Counted from the stretch's first letter, positions 32,304 through 43,921 are shown. The stretch is DNA of 64,000 nucleotides from Platanthera guangdongensis (GCA_039583875.1 CM077163.1:108385213-108449212); one strand, 5' to 3'. The notes: generated by a model not told the origin, from the letters alone. Made by a program: numbers and translations.

Positions 32304-32611
32304 GCGCATGACCACTGGTCATGCGCCCCTGATCGTGCGCACTACTCTTCGTTTTCCAAAATCTGCCTGGGGTGATCGCATGACCACTAGGCCTAGTGCG
32401 CACGACCACCGGTCGTGCGCCACTGATCGTGTGCATTGATTCATCTTTTCTGGAGTCCTGTCTGGGGTAATCGCACGACCATTGAACTTAGTGCGCACGA
32501 CCACTGGTCGTGCGCCACTGCTCGTGCGCGTTATCCCAGTTCTTCTTCCTAATCTTCCTTGCCAGTGCGCACGATCACTGGACATAGTGCGCATGACCAC
32601 TGGTCGTGCGC
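32304..32611 (+). repeat. Four 23-bp palindromes in ~95-bp tandem repeats upstream of TATA
   Basis: Units at 32304-32326, 32398-32420, 32493-32515 and 32589-32611, of the form GCGCAYGACC-NNN-GGTCRTGCGC. Each is followed by a half-site (GATCGTGCGCA type). Homologous units lie in LTR3 from 54953 to about 55261. Confidence 0.9.
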
Positions 32612-32644
32612 CCATGATCGTGCGCATTGTTCATTTCTGCTTTG

Positions 32645-32652
32645 TATAAATA
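32645..32652 (+). promoter_or_regulatory. TATA box of family B LTR1
   Basis: TATAAATA, 34 bp after the last palindrome; matched in LTR3 at 55294-55301. Confidence 0.65.
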
Positions 32653-33574
32653 TTGTAGGTCTTGCCCTAATTTAGAAGAGCTGGGATCGCTCGACTTTTC
32701 TCCACCGTTTTCCGCCTTCTCTGCCGTTTTTCATCATCTTCCACCCTAGGGAGGTGCTCCGGGAAAGCTTTCACCGCCAAATCCAAGCCAGAGCTTCCTC
32801 TTGGCCTCCTCCATCATCTCTTGGGCTCATTTCAAGATTCAACGCCATAGCCATCAAGCAAAGGTAAGCTTGCAACTTTCATCCGCTATCGTGACACGAA
32901 GAAGACGGGACATTGGAATGTGGCGACAACCCTTCTCTACCCCGGACGTAGTTGAGGACTGAGCTTGGAAGCGGATTGACAACCCGACGATTCCAACCGT
33001 GAATCCTCAGCAAGACTTCAGATTCGGTCGATCTATTGCCTTGTTCTTCCTTTATTGTTGTTTATGTGTTGATGTAATCTTTATTTATAGATGATGTGTG
33101 CTTATTTGTAAAACACTTTTATTTAATCATGTCTTTAATTTGTAATTTCGTATATTTGCTTCAGGTGCGCCATATTCCAACCACCACCATCCACCCTTAC
33201 CGCACTAGCAATTGCTAGTGGCGTGCGTAGCGAAGAGGTGCTCACGACCCTCATTCCACCATTCTCATCACCTCATCCGCAAGCTTACTCGCCCATCCGC
33301 CTAGTGATTCGGTGCATAGCAGCCCGACTAGTCTTCCATCCCGCGTGGCGAAGCATCGCATAGCGGCGTCACATAGGAGTAGTTGTTAGATTTTTACTTT
33401 CTTTTTCCGCAAATATCAAAACCCCACTTAGTTAACTCCAACCTAAGGACTTTAATCTCAAGTCCTCCTCGAAATTAACTCCACCTTACTGTGTTCCTTG
33501 AGAGATCGATACTTGGGAAAACTCGCCCATTTTATATTACTTGTGCGACCGGTTCACTGCCGTGATCTTTATCA

Positions 33575-33707
33575 TAAAATTTTTGGCGCCATTGCTATTG
33601 ATTTTGGCGCCGTTGTTAGTTTTTGGTGTCGTTGCCGTAATCTTTAGCATCCTCTTGTGTGAGGAGGTTCCTACCTCCTTCACAGTGGAAGACCCTGCCG
33701 TCACCTT
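33575..33707 (+). other. Start of family B internal region 1, deleted, with three PBS-like copies
   Basis: TTTTTGGCGCCATTGC, ATTTTGGCGCCGTTG and TTTTTGGTGTCGTTGCC follow in succession, then the sequence jumps to GCATCCTCTTGTGTGAGGAG, which in internal 2 lies ~1150 bp past the primer site (52589). The gag start is therefore deleted. It ends with ACCTT, the target duplication of the nested chromovirus. Confidence 0.75.
33703..33707 (+). repeat. Target site duplication ACCTT (left)
   Basis: Matches 49034-49038; the interrupted family B sequence reads on at 49034 as in the uninterrupted copy at 52646. Confidence 0.9.
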
Positions 33708-36700
33708 TGTAAAACCCCCTTTTTTTTTCTTTTTCGACACCGGGGTCTTAGGCCCAGAACCGCCGTTTTGCGGTGACTCCTTCACGCCCTGAAGGGTCAT
33801 CACCATGAAGCGCCGATTCTGCCGGCCAATTCGATCATAGAAAAGTAGCATAATGAAGTAAATGTAAACTATCAGTCCACAGAGAATCACATGTCATAAT
33901 AAATATAACTCCACGAAGGGAGTGTCCACAAAAATAAACATCAGAGTAGCAAAAACAGGCTTATGCCCGGTACATCAAATCCTCACTACAAAAGATCACT
34001 CATGCGGAAGCAGAAAGACTACTCAAGGTCGAGACTCACGGTCCCGGCTGTGTGAACTCCGGAGCTAGACTGCCCCACCTCCAAGCGCACCGGTCTCTGG
34101 GGCTGCTCCTCCATGCTGGTCTCCACGATCCCCTAAATGATGCGGTTCGAAAACCGTTAGTCTAAAAGACTAAGTTCTATCATCCCCCGCCCCTTCCCCC
34201 ATGGCTCCTAGGCACCGAGCGGAGAGGAAGAAAGGGGAGGACTTGAAGGTGGAGAATATCAAAAGGCAGATGGTAGTGGTCCTATACTAGCAATTCTATA
34301 ACATGTATGGACTATAAGCTGAAATATGAAAAGTAACCTTCACTTATGTGAAAACACATAAGCCAAGGGGTCTTCTGCAAGGCTCCCATCGTATAAAAAG
34401 TCCCATACCGATTTATACGTTGGGGTGTCGATTATCAACAACAGTAGATATATATATCAAAATTAACCTTAATTTATAAACTTGCCCACACAAGCTTATA
34501 GACCAAGGGGTCGTTTTGCAGGTCCTAATGTATAAGCGTCCCATTCCACTTATACATTAGGTGTCAGTGGTTAAATGAATCGATTATGCTATGACATGCA
34601 AGTGGGTATGATGGATCATGCAAGTACAACACACACACTCGACTCTGTGCACACAGAACTTTAGTTCCCCCTTTTTGGAGTCGTAACCTCCCAGGATACC
34701 TCCGTAGTGGCAGACGGAAGCGGTGGGTTGGGCCTCGCCCACCTCTAAACCAGCAAATCACTACCGGTCAGACCTATCGTACGCCTCAACGCTTGGTGCA
34801 CGAAGAGGACTCCTGCGTACTCTTGCCGGCTGGCGCACCGAACTTCTGTTGGCGAAGTGCTAACCACACTTATCGAGTCAGCGTATTGGCGTCGGTGCAT
34901 AGACCCTCCGATACCGAAGACCCACCACCTTAATTTCCTTTACTTTTATGCACATGCAAATTAGCGTAATCAAGAACCGAGCCGAAGCTCCCCGGACCAA
35001 CACGTCCGTCTCAAACAATCGAGCCGAAGCTCCCCGGACCCAAAGTTCGCCTTTTAACCATCCGAGCCGAAGCTCCCAGCTAACATCCCGTGCCATCAAT
35101 GTCTGTGAAATGTGCAACCCTAATTACTAAGTTACTCTTTTTAGCTTGTTAAAACAGTTTACATTAACCCAGGACTGCCCCCGGTATTCCCTGTGAAGGG
35201 CTCTCAAGGGGCACTAGGAACTGTGTTGGGATTACGCCCAGCATTCCCTTTCACAAGGTACTTATTTTATTATTGGTTGATTCCCTTACCCATTATTTCC
35301 TCGTGTTTCGATATGCTAATCCTAGGGTGATTTGACTCCAACTCTCCTTGGGTAGGACGATCTTCCGTCGGACCCGAACGCCTCTATGCCCTAGACAAAA
35401 TCACACCCTACTCACTCAACATCCATAGATGTAACCCACTCTACTTATCTTTCCAGCAAACCATCAAGATCCCTCTCACGTGCTCTAATTCATATCAAAA
35501 ATGATTTCCTGCAATCTTGCTATATGTAGACCACTTAAGCTACATGAGCCGTAAAAAGGGGAGTACATGAAATACTCATCCAGTACCCCTATGATAATTA
35601 CTAGAGTGCTAAAATAATATTTGAAGCATAAATCCAAAAATCCATAATTTTCCTAATTTGTCTGATAATTAATTTAATTATTCTAATATCCAAAAAGCGC
35701 AAGTCTGAACATGAAGTAGCAATTTCAGACAAGATAATGATCCAATAAATTTATAATAATTACAAAATGCATAATCAACTCTAAAGCCTAAGTTTTCAAA
35801 TTTTTCATCAAGGTTTAGGCCTTTAAATTTAATTTCAAAGATACCTCATAAAAAGTCATTTTAAAAGATTTTACAGTAATAATGACTCCAAAATTCAGGG
35901 AAAATTCAGTGATGATTGTGATGGCCTACAAATACCCTAGAAAAAGTTTCATAATTTATCATTTAAAAATAAGGCTATATTTGAGTTTTCTCATGAACTT
36001 TCAAATTTATGGGTTAATGAACAAAGTATACTAATTAACAATCAAATAATTCCACAAAAATTCCCACATGATATTATTGAGCTAGAAACACTATGCAACA
36101 AGTTTCATGATTTTTCAATAAGTAATGGCTCTTGCAAGAATCATTTAGTATGTAATCAAAATGAAGCACTTGTGAAGTAGATGCCCTAAATAGATATCCA
36201 AAAATTCTAACAAAATTCATACAAGATTATTATAGCCTAAAACTAACTCTGCCCATGTTTCATACCGTTTCTATGGGCAGTGAGACCACAATAGCCAAAT
36301 TATTAATTAGGGCAATACTATTGATTACAAATGAAGTGCTACAAATATTGATCAAAATTCCTCAAGTAAATTATCAGAGGCTCAAAATACTCTAATCCCC
36401 TCACTACCCAAATTTGGTTAAGTTTCAAGATGTTTAGCTAACCTAAACCTACACTACAAGTTTTAGGTCCTTAGCTAGGGTTAGGGTTTTGGGGGGCCCT
36501 ACCATTTTCACAATTTGCTAATATTTTTAACAGAGGGTTTTATATATCCTAGGAACCTCCTTGCAAAATTTGGTGTTTATCCAAGGTGTTTAGGACTCAT
36601 GCCCTTCACAAGGCCAAAAGGTCCCTCCTTAGGGTTTGACCTAGGAACTTAGGGCAAATCTATTCCTCACCACCCCATATTCCATGGGGAGGTGATAAGT

Positions 36701-38817
36701 GCCATAACAAGTCAGTGGCCCAAATTTCAGCCTCTGTTGAGGTGATTTGGTCACTCAAAATTAAAAGTGCACTTTTGACCAAAATGCCCTTAATAAGGTA
36801 TAATTAGGGTTGGGTCAAAACCTATTCAAAACCTATCCAAATTAGGTGAAACTCTATACAGGTACCTAAAGTGAACCCAGGGACCACTCACCAAAATTTG
36901 GGAGGGTTTGGAGGTGTTTAGGGCACCTAATTAATTTATTTAATAATTATTAAATTTTTACAAAAACTATAGAAATATTTTCTCCAAAAATTCCCATTTT
37001 TGGACAAGCTCTGGGATAGCTAGGGTAGACTCTCTGCCAAAGTTTCAACTAATTTGGGCTAGGGATGAAGTGTGGGCACTCAATTTAATGACTGCCTAGC
37101 CCTAAGGGTATGTCCCACCAAAATGGGTGCCCTGGTCAGACGTTACACCCAAATGGGCTCAAACCAATTTTAAAATAAAGTAGACACAAGGGACTACAAC
37201 TTTCATGTTGAAGGATTTTCCACCAGATGAGCCTATGTATTTTTAAAGTTTAAAACCAATAATATCAAAAACTGTGACAAAAACTTCATTATTATAAAAC
37301 ATTTCCTATAGTTTAATCTCAGGCCTGCACGAATCTTGAAGCAAAAAGGGACGGGATCCCTTCATCTCCTTCCTTGAGCCGACGACCAGGATTCATCCCG
37401 CCTGGAGCCACTTCCAAGCTCTGCCGCCGGCGATCCAGCCCCTTCCCCGGCCGGCCACCGCCACCAACACCTCCGTTGAGGTGGTGGCTATCGCCAGGCG
37501 GCGGCTCTGCCGCCGGAGAGGCGTTTTCCAGCGGTTATAGCAAGAAGATTTCTTGCCGAAACCATGAGGAATCCTGGATTTGATCGGGCTCAATTGAGCC
37601 CGAATCTTAAACCTAAAGAGTCCTATGATCTACCCGCGAGTTAAGGAGAGGAGGAGGACCTTCCTGGCGGCCTGGATGCGAGAGGAGCGGCGGGATGCCA
37701 TTGACGACGGCGGCGGTGCTCGGCTTCTGCAACCGCACAGTGGGATGGCTCGTCTCCTCCAGGTAAATGCTCTAAAATGATCCCCTTGGCCCCCTGATGG
37801 TGTTTAAATGGCAAATGGGGGAGAGGGGAGGCTGGTTCTTCAATGGCCATTAACACCATTAAAGGTGTGGCTCGGGTAGAGTGGAGGGGGGCTGAACCCA
37901 TCCCTTGGTGGCCGGGAAACGGCTGGAATCAACTCCTCTCCCCTAGAGGAGTTGATTGCAGCCATAAATGGTGGCTGTTAGCCTCCCTTGGTCGGCCTTC
38001 CACTTCCCCTTCCTCTTCCTCAATTTCTCTCTCCTCCATTATCATGGAGGGGAGCTCCTTTCTCTCTCCTAGTCACCTCTGGTTGACTAGTCAACCTCAC
38101 AAGCTAAATGCAGCCCACTTGATTATGATGGTCATGGGGGTGGGGTTAGCCTAAGGGAGAAGTGGCTTGGGCTTGGGTTAGCCCTTTTTGGGCTAGGTTT
38201 GACTTGACCTAAATGAGGGTTGACATGGGCCAATTTGACCATCTGGGTTGACCCCATTGGGTTTTTAGTGGCCCATTGGCTTCCCCTAAGGTCTAGGGTT
38301 ACTTGAATAGGTTTGGTTGGGCCTCTTGGTGGTCTCATGTCCCTTGGCAAGGGCACTTTGACCATCTAGGGCTTGAGTTGACTTGGGTCAACCTGGCCCC
38401 TAGGGCTGACCCCAATGTGTCCTTAGTGACCCATTGACCTCACTTTAGGGTTAGGAGGGCATAGGTGGGGTCCTCTAGGCTAAGAGTAGGTCAATTGACC
38501 CTAAGTAGGCTAGTTTGACCCATTTAGGGCTAGGGTTGACCTTGGTCAACTGAGCCTCTTGGGCTGACCCTAATGGGTCCTTTTGGCTCTAATGGGCCTC
38601 CCAAGGTATTAGGGGTGTTGTGGTAGGGTCTTGGGGTTAGGGTGTGGTCCATGGTCATCCTGAACCATGCTCAGAGTTCTACTATTTGCAGACCATGATG
38701 ATCTCCCACCTTTCTGTCCCCTATATCTTGGCCTATTTCTGGCTTTCTAGAGTTTTGTCATGACCTAGTCATGGCCAAAACCACTCTTAGGGGTCTAGTT
38801 GGAAGTGGGATGTTACA
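33708..38817 (-). repeat. 3' LTR of the chromovirus (5110 bp)
   Basis: On the minus strand it starts TGTAACATCCC at 38817 and ends at 33708. The U3 part (38550-38196) carries about fourteen TTGAC cores, and a perfect palindrome GGTTGACTAGTCAACC sits at 38081-38096. Frames inside (for example 37374-37583) are not conserved genes. Confidence 0.93.
38196..38550 (-). promoter_or_regulatory. Cluster of TTGAC (W-box-like) motifs in LTR U3
   Basis: I count 14 TTGAC/GTCAA cores, many as TTGACC or TTGACT, in 355 bp. TTGAC[C/T] is the WRKY-factor W-box. The cluster is repeated at about 48410-48770 and, in diverged form, at 4480-5060. Regulatory role is inferred from the motif only. Confidence 0.55.
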
Positions 38818-39079
38818 AATCCCAATAAACAAAACAAAGATTTCGTCCCCGAAATCAAGGTTGAGCCTACGGGACTTACTACCAAAGAAAAGGACCTTGT
38901 AACATCTCATCACGACGCCTTGTTTGCTAAATTAGGTTTAAAGGGAAACCTAGATCTATGACCATTTCGCCCAATCGGCAAACCAAGATCCCAATAAACA
39001 AGGATAAGCCCCCAATAAACAAAAGATAAGCCTCTATCTGCCTAGAGCAGCCCTTAGTAATTTAAAGCAGGAAAAAAAA
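38818..39079 (-). other. Chromovirus 3' UTR and purine-tract region
   Basis: Between the pol stop and the 3' LTR. Reading minus, GGGGACGAAATCTTTGTTTT and then TTGGGATT precede the LTR start; GGACGAAATC is usual after Tekay-type pol. The purine tract itself is weak. Confidence 0.6.
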
Positions 39080-39574
39080 TTAACTTCTTGAGGGGTCTGA
39101 GAGGTATACCTGACTGAATAGCTCTGGGTATCTTTGTCGCATTAGGTCCTGCGGCTCCCAGGTATGCTCCTCCTGGCCATGGTTCCTCCACAGGACCTTG
39201 ACTAGTGGGACCTTCTTGCGTCGCAAGACCCGTACTCCTCGGTCATCGATCCTCACCGGCTCCAAACGAACCGACCGGTCTGAAGCTACCGGCCCTTCGG
39301 TGGTCAAAATCTGCTGCTCCGGGCGTAGCAGAGCCCTCCTCAGCGAAGAAATATGGAAGACGTCGTGCAGCGCTTCCAGCTCTGGTGGTAACTCCAGCCG
39401 GTAGGCTAGGGGTCCGATCCGCTCTAGGATCCTGTAAGGGCCCATGTACCTAGGGCTGAGCTTCTTCCTCCGACCACGCACCCGCGAGACTCCATGCATG
39501 GGCCGGATCTTCAGAAACACCCGGTCTCCCACCTGAAACTCCACCTGCCGATGCCGGGCGTCATAGTACTTAGC
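39080..39574 (-). pseudogene. GPY/F-chromodomain end of chromovirus pol
   Basis: VGDRVFLKIRPMHGVSR, LSPRYMGPYRILERIGPLAYRLELP and DVFHISSLRR form the GPY/F module. The C-terminal VKVLWRNHGQEEHTWEPQDL is a chromodomain of the plant chromovirus type, which in relatives helps direct integration to heterochromatin. Ends at the stop at 39080-39082. Confidence 0.88.
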
Positions 39575-40564
39575 CTATCTACTCTGCGCCTCAAGCATCC
39601 TGTCCCTGATCAGCCTCACCTGTGCCTCGGTGTCTTCAACAAACTCTGATCCCAACACCTTCGGATCTTCGTTCTGTACCCAAGAAAGCGGGGTCCGGCA
39701 CCTCCTCCCATACAAGGCTTCGTAAGGCGCCATCCTGATGCTGGACTGGTAGCTGTTGTTATAGGAGAACTCAACCAGGGGTAAGGGTTTCTCCCACGGT
39801 TCCCCGCGATCCAAAATGCATAGCCTCAAGAGGTCTTCCAGCGTCCGGTTGGTGCGTTCTGTCTGCCTGTCTGTCTGGGGATGAAATGAAGTGCTGAAGG
39901 TCAATCGCGTGCCTAAGTAAGCTTGAACTGATCGCCACTCCGTGGATGTAAACCGCCCATCACGATCTGACACTATCGTCCTGGGCACGCCATGATAACG
40001 AATTAACTGCTCCACAAACTTCCGCACCAGTACTCCTACGGAATCGTCCTTCCTGATCGGTATAAATCGAGCCACCTTGGTCAACTGATCAACGATTACC
40101 CAGATCGAGTCATTCCCTGTACGAGACCGGGGAAGCCCATGTATGAAGTCCATGGCTATGTCATCAAACTTCCACTCCGGCACCGGGAGTGGCTGCAATA
40201 ATCCTGCGGGGTTCCTGCACTCCTCCTTCACTAGCTGACATGCCTCACAATGGGTCACGAAGTAAGTGACATCCTTCTTCATGCCCGGCCAGAACATAGT
40301 CTTCTTCAAATCAGCCGTCATCTTTGTGATCCCCGGGTGTACAGAATACCGGCTGCAGTGCGCCTCCATCATAATATCCTCCCGGATCTGACCTCCCTCC
40401 GGTATATACACCCGTCCTCTCAAGCACACCAGGTCGTCCCTCAGTGTGTAATCTCCTGCAGTGCATGCCTCCAGAGCTTGGAAGATGGGCTCTAACTTGG
40501 CATCCTGCCTCTGTCCTTCTCTGACTCGGTCTCTGATGTCATCGGTAATGCCTATAGCGGCCAA
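39575..40564 (-). pseudogene. Integrase segment of chromovirus pol
   Basis: HHCC zinc-binding region (MMEAHCSRYSVHPGITKM ... FVTHCEACQLVK), then the DDE core: AMDFIHGLP (first Asp), TIVSDRDGRF (second Asp) and FHPQTDRQTERTNRTLEDLLR (Glu). TDRQ replaces the usual TDGQ. The frame ends at a TAG where the family normally reads on into the GPY/F region. Confidence 0.9.
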
Positions 40565-41176
40565 TTACTCCTCATAGAGCTCAGGATCGTCAGACGATAC
40601 CAGAGTAATGTGCATGTCCTCTAGTCTCTGCAGCAGCTCCATGGACATCAACTGAGGCTCTGCTCCTGCTGTGGCAGCTCTCCTACTCAGTGCATCCGCT
40701 ACCACGTTCGCCTTCCCCGGGTGGTAATGCATCTCATACTGATAGTCAGATAGAAACTCCACCCACCGCCTCTGCCTGATGTTCAGTTCCTTCTGCGTGT
40801 CCACGTACTTAAGGTTCTTATGATCGGAGTATATATCACAGTGGACTCCATAAAGGTAGTGTCGCCATATCTTCAGTGCGAATACAACTGCTCCCATCTC
40901 CAGGTCATGCACCGGATAGTTCTTCTCATGGGTCTTCAGCTGGCGGGAGGCATAAGCTATGACGTGTCCGTTCTGCATCAGCACTGCTCCCATCCCCTGA
41001 TATGATGCGTCGGTGTAGACCTGGAATCCCTCCCTCCCCGAGGGGAGAGTAAGAATGGGAGCCGAGGTTAGCCGATCCTTCAACTCCTGGAAAGCTGTCT
41101 GGCACTGCGGGGTCCACACGAACGGTACCTCCTTCTTCGTCAAGGATGTGAGCGGGAGGGCGATTCGAGAGAATTC
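40565..41176 (-). pseudogene. RNase H segment of chromovirus pol
   Basis: Ty3/gypsy RNase H removes the RNA strand during cDNA synthesis. Visible: [22 protein letters not shown] with the first catalytic Asp, [33 protein letters not shown] with the Glu, YSDHKNLKY with the second Asp and NVVADALSR. Bounded by in-frame stops at both ends; those positions are normally sense codons within pol. Confidence 0.88.
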
Positions 41177-42489
41177 CTAAACGAACTTCCGGTAATAACC
41201 GGCAAGTCCTAGAAAACTCCGTACGTCGGTGGCTGTCTTCAGCTGCGGCCAATCCGAAATAGCCTGAATCTTTGCCGGGTCCACCGCTAGCCCGGCTCCG
41301 CTGATAATGTGGCCTAAGAAAGCCACCTCCTTCAACCAGAACTGACACTTGCTGAACTTCGCATAAAGGCGATGCTCCTGTAGTCTCTCCAAGGTCAGTG
41401 CCAGATGTCGTGTGTGCTCCTCCTCCGTCTTAGAATAGATAAGGATGTCGTCTATGAATACTATGACGAACACATCCAAATAAGCCTCGAAGACCCGGTT
41501 CATGAGGCTCATAAACGCCGATGGAGCATTCGTGAGTCCGAAGGGCATCACGATGAACTCATACAATCCATATCTGCTACTAAAGGCCGTCTTCGGAATA
41601 TCCTCCTCCTGGATCCGCAGCTGGTAGTAGCCTGACCTCAAGTCCAGCTTCGAGAAATAATGAGCTCCCTCCAGCTGATCGAACAACTCGTCTATCCTGG
41701 GGAGCGGATAGGTATTTCGGACAGTCAGCCTGTTAAGTGCTCGATAGTCGATGCACAAGCGAAGAGTGCCATCCTTCTTCTTCACGAATAGGACCGGAGC
41801 TCCCCATGATGAGGAGCTCGGCCTAACAAATCCTGCTTCCACGAGCTCCTGCAACTGTGTCTGAAACTCCGCCAACTCCTTCGGGGCCATCCGATAAGGG
41901 GCCTTGGATACCGGCTTAGCCCCTGGTACCAACTGAATATGAAAGTCCTTCTCCCTATGCGGAGGAAGTCCTGACAGCTTATCCGGAAAAATATCGGCGT
42001 AGTCATGAACCACCGGAATGCTAGCAATCAGGTCCTTCTCCTCAGTCATCTCGAATAATACCTGATATACCTCGTCTCCTTGCATGTGAGCCTTAACGGC
42101 CTGAATAGATGAAAGCAGGCGGCGGGAAGTCGGAGTAGTACCTTCGAATGTCGCATAAGTATCGCCGTGTCTCAGCACGACCCTCCCTGCCGGGCAGTCT
42201 ATCTGGGCATGGTTCCAGACAAGCCTTGTCATGCCCAAGACAAGGTCGAAGTCCGGCATTCTCAGGATCATTGCCGGGGCCTCGAGTGTCACCCCGTCTA
42301 TGGTAACCTCCAGGAGGCACTTCTCTGTGGACTGGATCTCCATCCCATTGGGGAGACGCACCCTCCTGGATAATCCCGTATAATATCGAATCTGGTCCAG
42401 ATCCTTGATGAAATCCTCCGACACAAAGTTGTGCGATTCCCCCGTGTCGAACAGGGTATGGGCAGGCTTGCCACACACCATCACCATTC

Positions 42490-42607
42490 CTAAATCAGTT
42501 TTAAGAAAGAACTTTGGTGTAAGGTTTTCTAACCTAGGTTGTGTAGTAGTTCTATCAATACTTAATATGAGCAGGGAATAGATTCAAAACTAAAATTACT
42601 CTCATAC
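42490..42607 (-). other. Intron-like segment between gag and pol (118 bp)
   Basis: The minus strand reads ..GTTATTGCAG|GTATGAG...ACTGATTTAG|GAATGGTG... The segment is AT-rich between GC-richer exons, starts GTATG and ends TTTAG. Its length (118, not a multiple of 3) means splicing moves ribosomes from the gag frame into the pol frame, and the junction restores the conserved order before the protease DTG. Unspliced, gag ends at a TGA at 42557-42555. Confidence 0.65.
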
Positions 42608-43739
42608 CTGCAATAACCCTGTCCGGGTTCCGGGGCTGTGCTAAGTCCAAAGCGTACATCTGCTCCCCATTCTGTCTTCGGTCTCCTCCCTGATTACCAC
42701 GTCCTCGGCCGCGTCCTCGGCCTCCGAGATGCTGGGCAGGTGGGCCACCCTGTGGTGCTGGAGGTGGTGCCCCCCTCATAGGGCAGTTTCGCCGGAGATG
42801 TCCCACCTGGTGACAATGGAAACACTCCGGCGGGGGATACGCCATACCCCCGGGTCTCGGCATCTCCTGAATCCGGAGAGGTTGAGGGGCCAAAACCACC
42901 TGCTCTCTCGGCTCCTGCCTCACCACCTGACGAGGCTGCTGCTCTATCCTCCTTCCATCTGGTATGGTGCCTCGCCGCTGATCATTTCGGGCCCTCCGGC
43001 CCTGGTCCTCCGCTTGCCGTTTCCGGCCCCGAGTGGTGTGCCAATCGGCCTCAATCCTCTTCGCCATCTCCAAAATCTGGGAGATAGGACCGTCAGAGAC
43101 AAACAGCAAGTCCTCCCTCAACTCTTCTTTTAGGCCCTTATAAAACCTCTTGACATAACCTACTTCGTCCAGCTGGTAAGAGCCCGCATATCGGGCCAAG
43201 TGATCGAACTCTCGGTGGTACCCCACCACCGTCCTAGTGCCCTGCCTCAGCTGCAAGAACCGTTCCTCCAACTCGTCCCTGGCCGAGTGCGGAACAAAGT
43301 GCTCCAGCAGTGTGGCCCTGAATTCCTCCCAAGTGATGTCTGCAATCTCCCTATCAGCGAATGTCGTGTCCAACAGCGTCTTCCACCACCTCTTAGCATG
43401 GGACTCCAAGCAAGATACCACCAGGGCCACCCTCTCCTCCCAAGGGCATCGTATCCCAGTCAACATCTCATACATAACATCCAGCCACTCCTCTATCCGC
43501 ACTGCCGACTCTGTTCCCAAGTATGATGGGGGAGAGAGTCCTCGGAAGGTGCTCATCCAGTTGGCCCCTGGGGTTGGCTGCTGGGCTGGAGCCTGCTGAG
43601 CCTGGAAGGCCTCAAGGATAGCTGTAAGGGTTTGCCCCATGTCCGACTGAAGGAAAGGTGTGGGGACCATGGGAGGTGGTGCAATGTCTGGAGTCTGCTG
43701 AGCTCCACCTTGTGGGGTGGGCTGAGCTGGGGGCTGCAA
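42555..43739 (-). CDS. Chromovirus gag (capsid-nucleocapsid)
   Basis: Builds the virus-like particle. Central retrotransposon gag domain ([74 protein letters not shown]). An Arg-rich linker and one CCHC knuckle [14 protein letters not shown] follow. The frame is open from 43739, but that position lacks an ATG; the first in-frame ATG in good context is at 43670, and a candidate splice acceptor (TTGTTTTGCAG) ends at 43734. The last 18 codons before the stop lie inside the intron-like segment, so in a spliced message gag continues into pol. No stop or frameshift interrupts it. Confidence 0.88.
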   Translation of the reverse strand: MQPPAQPTPQGGAQQTPDIAPPPMVPTPFLQSDMGQTLTAILEAFQAQQAPAQQPTPGANWMSTFRGLSPPSYLGTESAVRIEEWLDVMYEMLTGIRCPWEERVALVVSCLESHAKRWWKTLLDTTFADREIADITWEEFRATLLEHFVPHSARDELEERFLQLRQGTRTVVGYHREFDHLARYAGSYQLDEVGYVKRFYKGLKEELREDLLFVSDGPISQILEMAKRIEADWHTTRGRKRQAEDQGRRARNDQRRGTIPDGRRIEQQPRQVVRQEPREQVVLAPQPLRIQEMPRPGGMAYPPPECFHCHQVGHLRRNCPMRGAPPPAPQGGPPAQHLGGRGRGRGRGNQGGDRRQNGEQMYALDLAQPRNPDRVIAGMRVILVLNLFPAHIKY

Positions 43740-43795
43740 AACAAACTACATTAGTATGTAATCGACTCAATACCTAATAAAAGTGGACAATTTAC
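43734..43795 (-). other. Intron-like segment upstream of gag (62 bp)
   Basis: The minus strand reads CACAT|GTAAATTGTCC...CATACTAATGTAGTTTGTTTTGCAG|CCC. TACTAAT is a textbook branch-point sequence, 16 bases or so before a T-rich tract and CAG. The donor is less certain, and 62 bp is near the lower limit for plant introns. Confidence 0.45.
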
Positions 43796-43907
43796 ATGTG
43801 ATCCCCCATATGGGCACACCACTGCTTCCGCTGCTTAGTTTGTCCCCAAACTAAACTCGCGCGGGAGTGGCATAGGGTTGTGGACTGTTACTTTTTGATC
43901 GAGGTCT

Positions 43908-43919
43908 GCTCTGATACCA
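43908..43919 (-). other. Primer binding site (initiator tRNA-Met type)
   Basis: The minus strand reads TGGTATCAGAGC two bases after the 5' LTR end (..CTTACA). Confidence 0.92.
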
Positions 43920-43921
43920 CT

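Larger units (their letters stand above)
32007..33574 (+). repeat. LTR1 of family B (1568 bp)
   Basis: TGATGAGTCC...CTTTATCA. Contains four 23-bp palindromes (32304-32611), a TATA box (32645) and a conserved 3' part shared with 54656-56055 and 63504-63622. Confidence 0.9.
39080..42489 (-). pseudogene. Chromovirus pol: protease, RT, RNase H, integrase, chromodomain
   Basis: One continuous minus-strand frame of about 1137 codons with no frameshift but three in-frame stops (TAG 41179-41177, TAA 40567-40565, TAG 39577-39575). Protease active site is in [11 protein letters not shown] (DTG present; the usual following Ala is Glu). RT shows [34 protein letters not shown] and the catalytic FIDDILIYS. 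RNase H, integrase and chromodomain follow (separate entries). Domain order PR-RT-RH-INT-CHD identifies a plant chromovirus; the sequence style fits Tekay/Del. It begins right after the 3' end of a GT-AG segment, in frame with gag only if that segment is removed. It would otherwise encode an active polyprotein; the three stops make this copy defective. Confidence 0.93.

Noticed and set aside
37374..38365. Frames duplicated at 47590-48370 in the chromovirus LTRs
   Set aside because: Duplication only reflects the two LTRs; no domain, and the proteins are simple-sequence-like.
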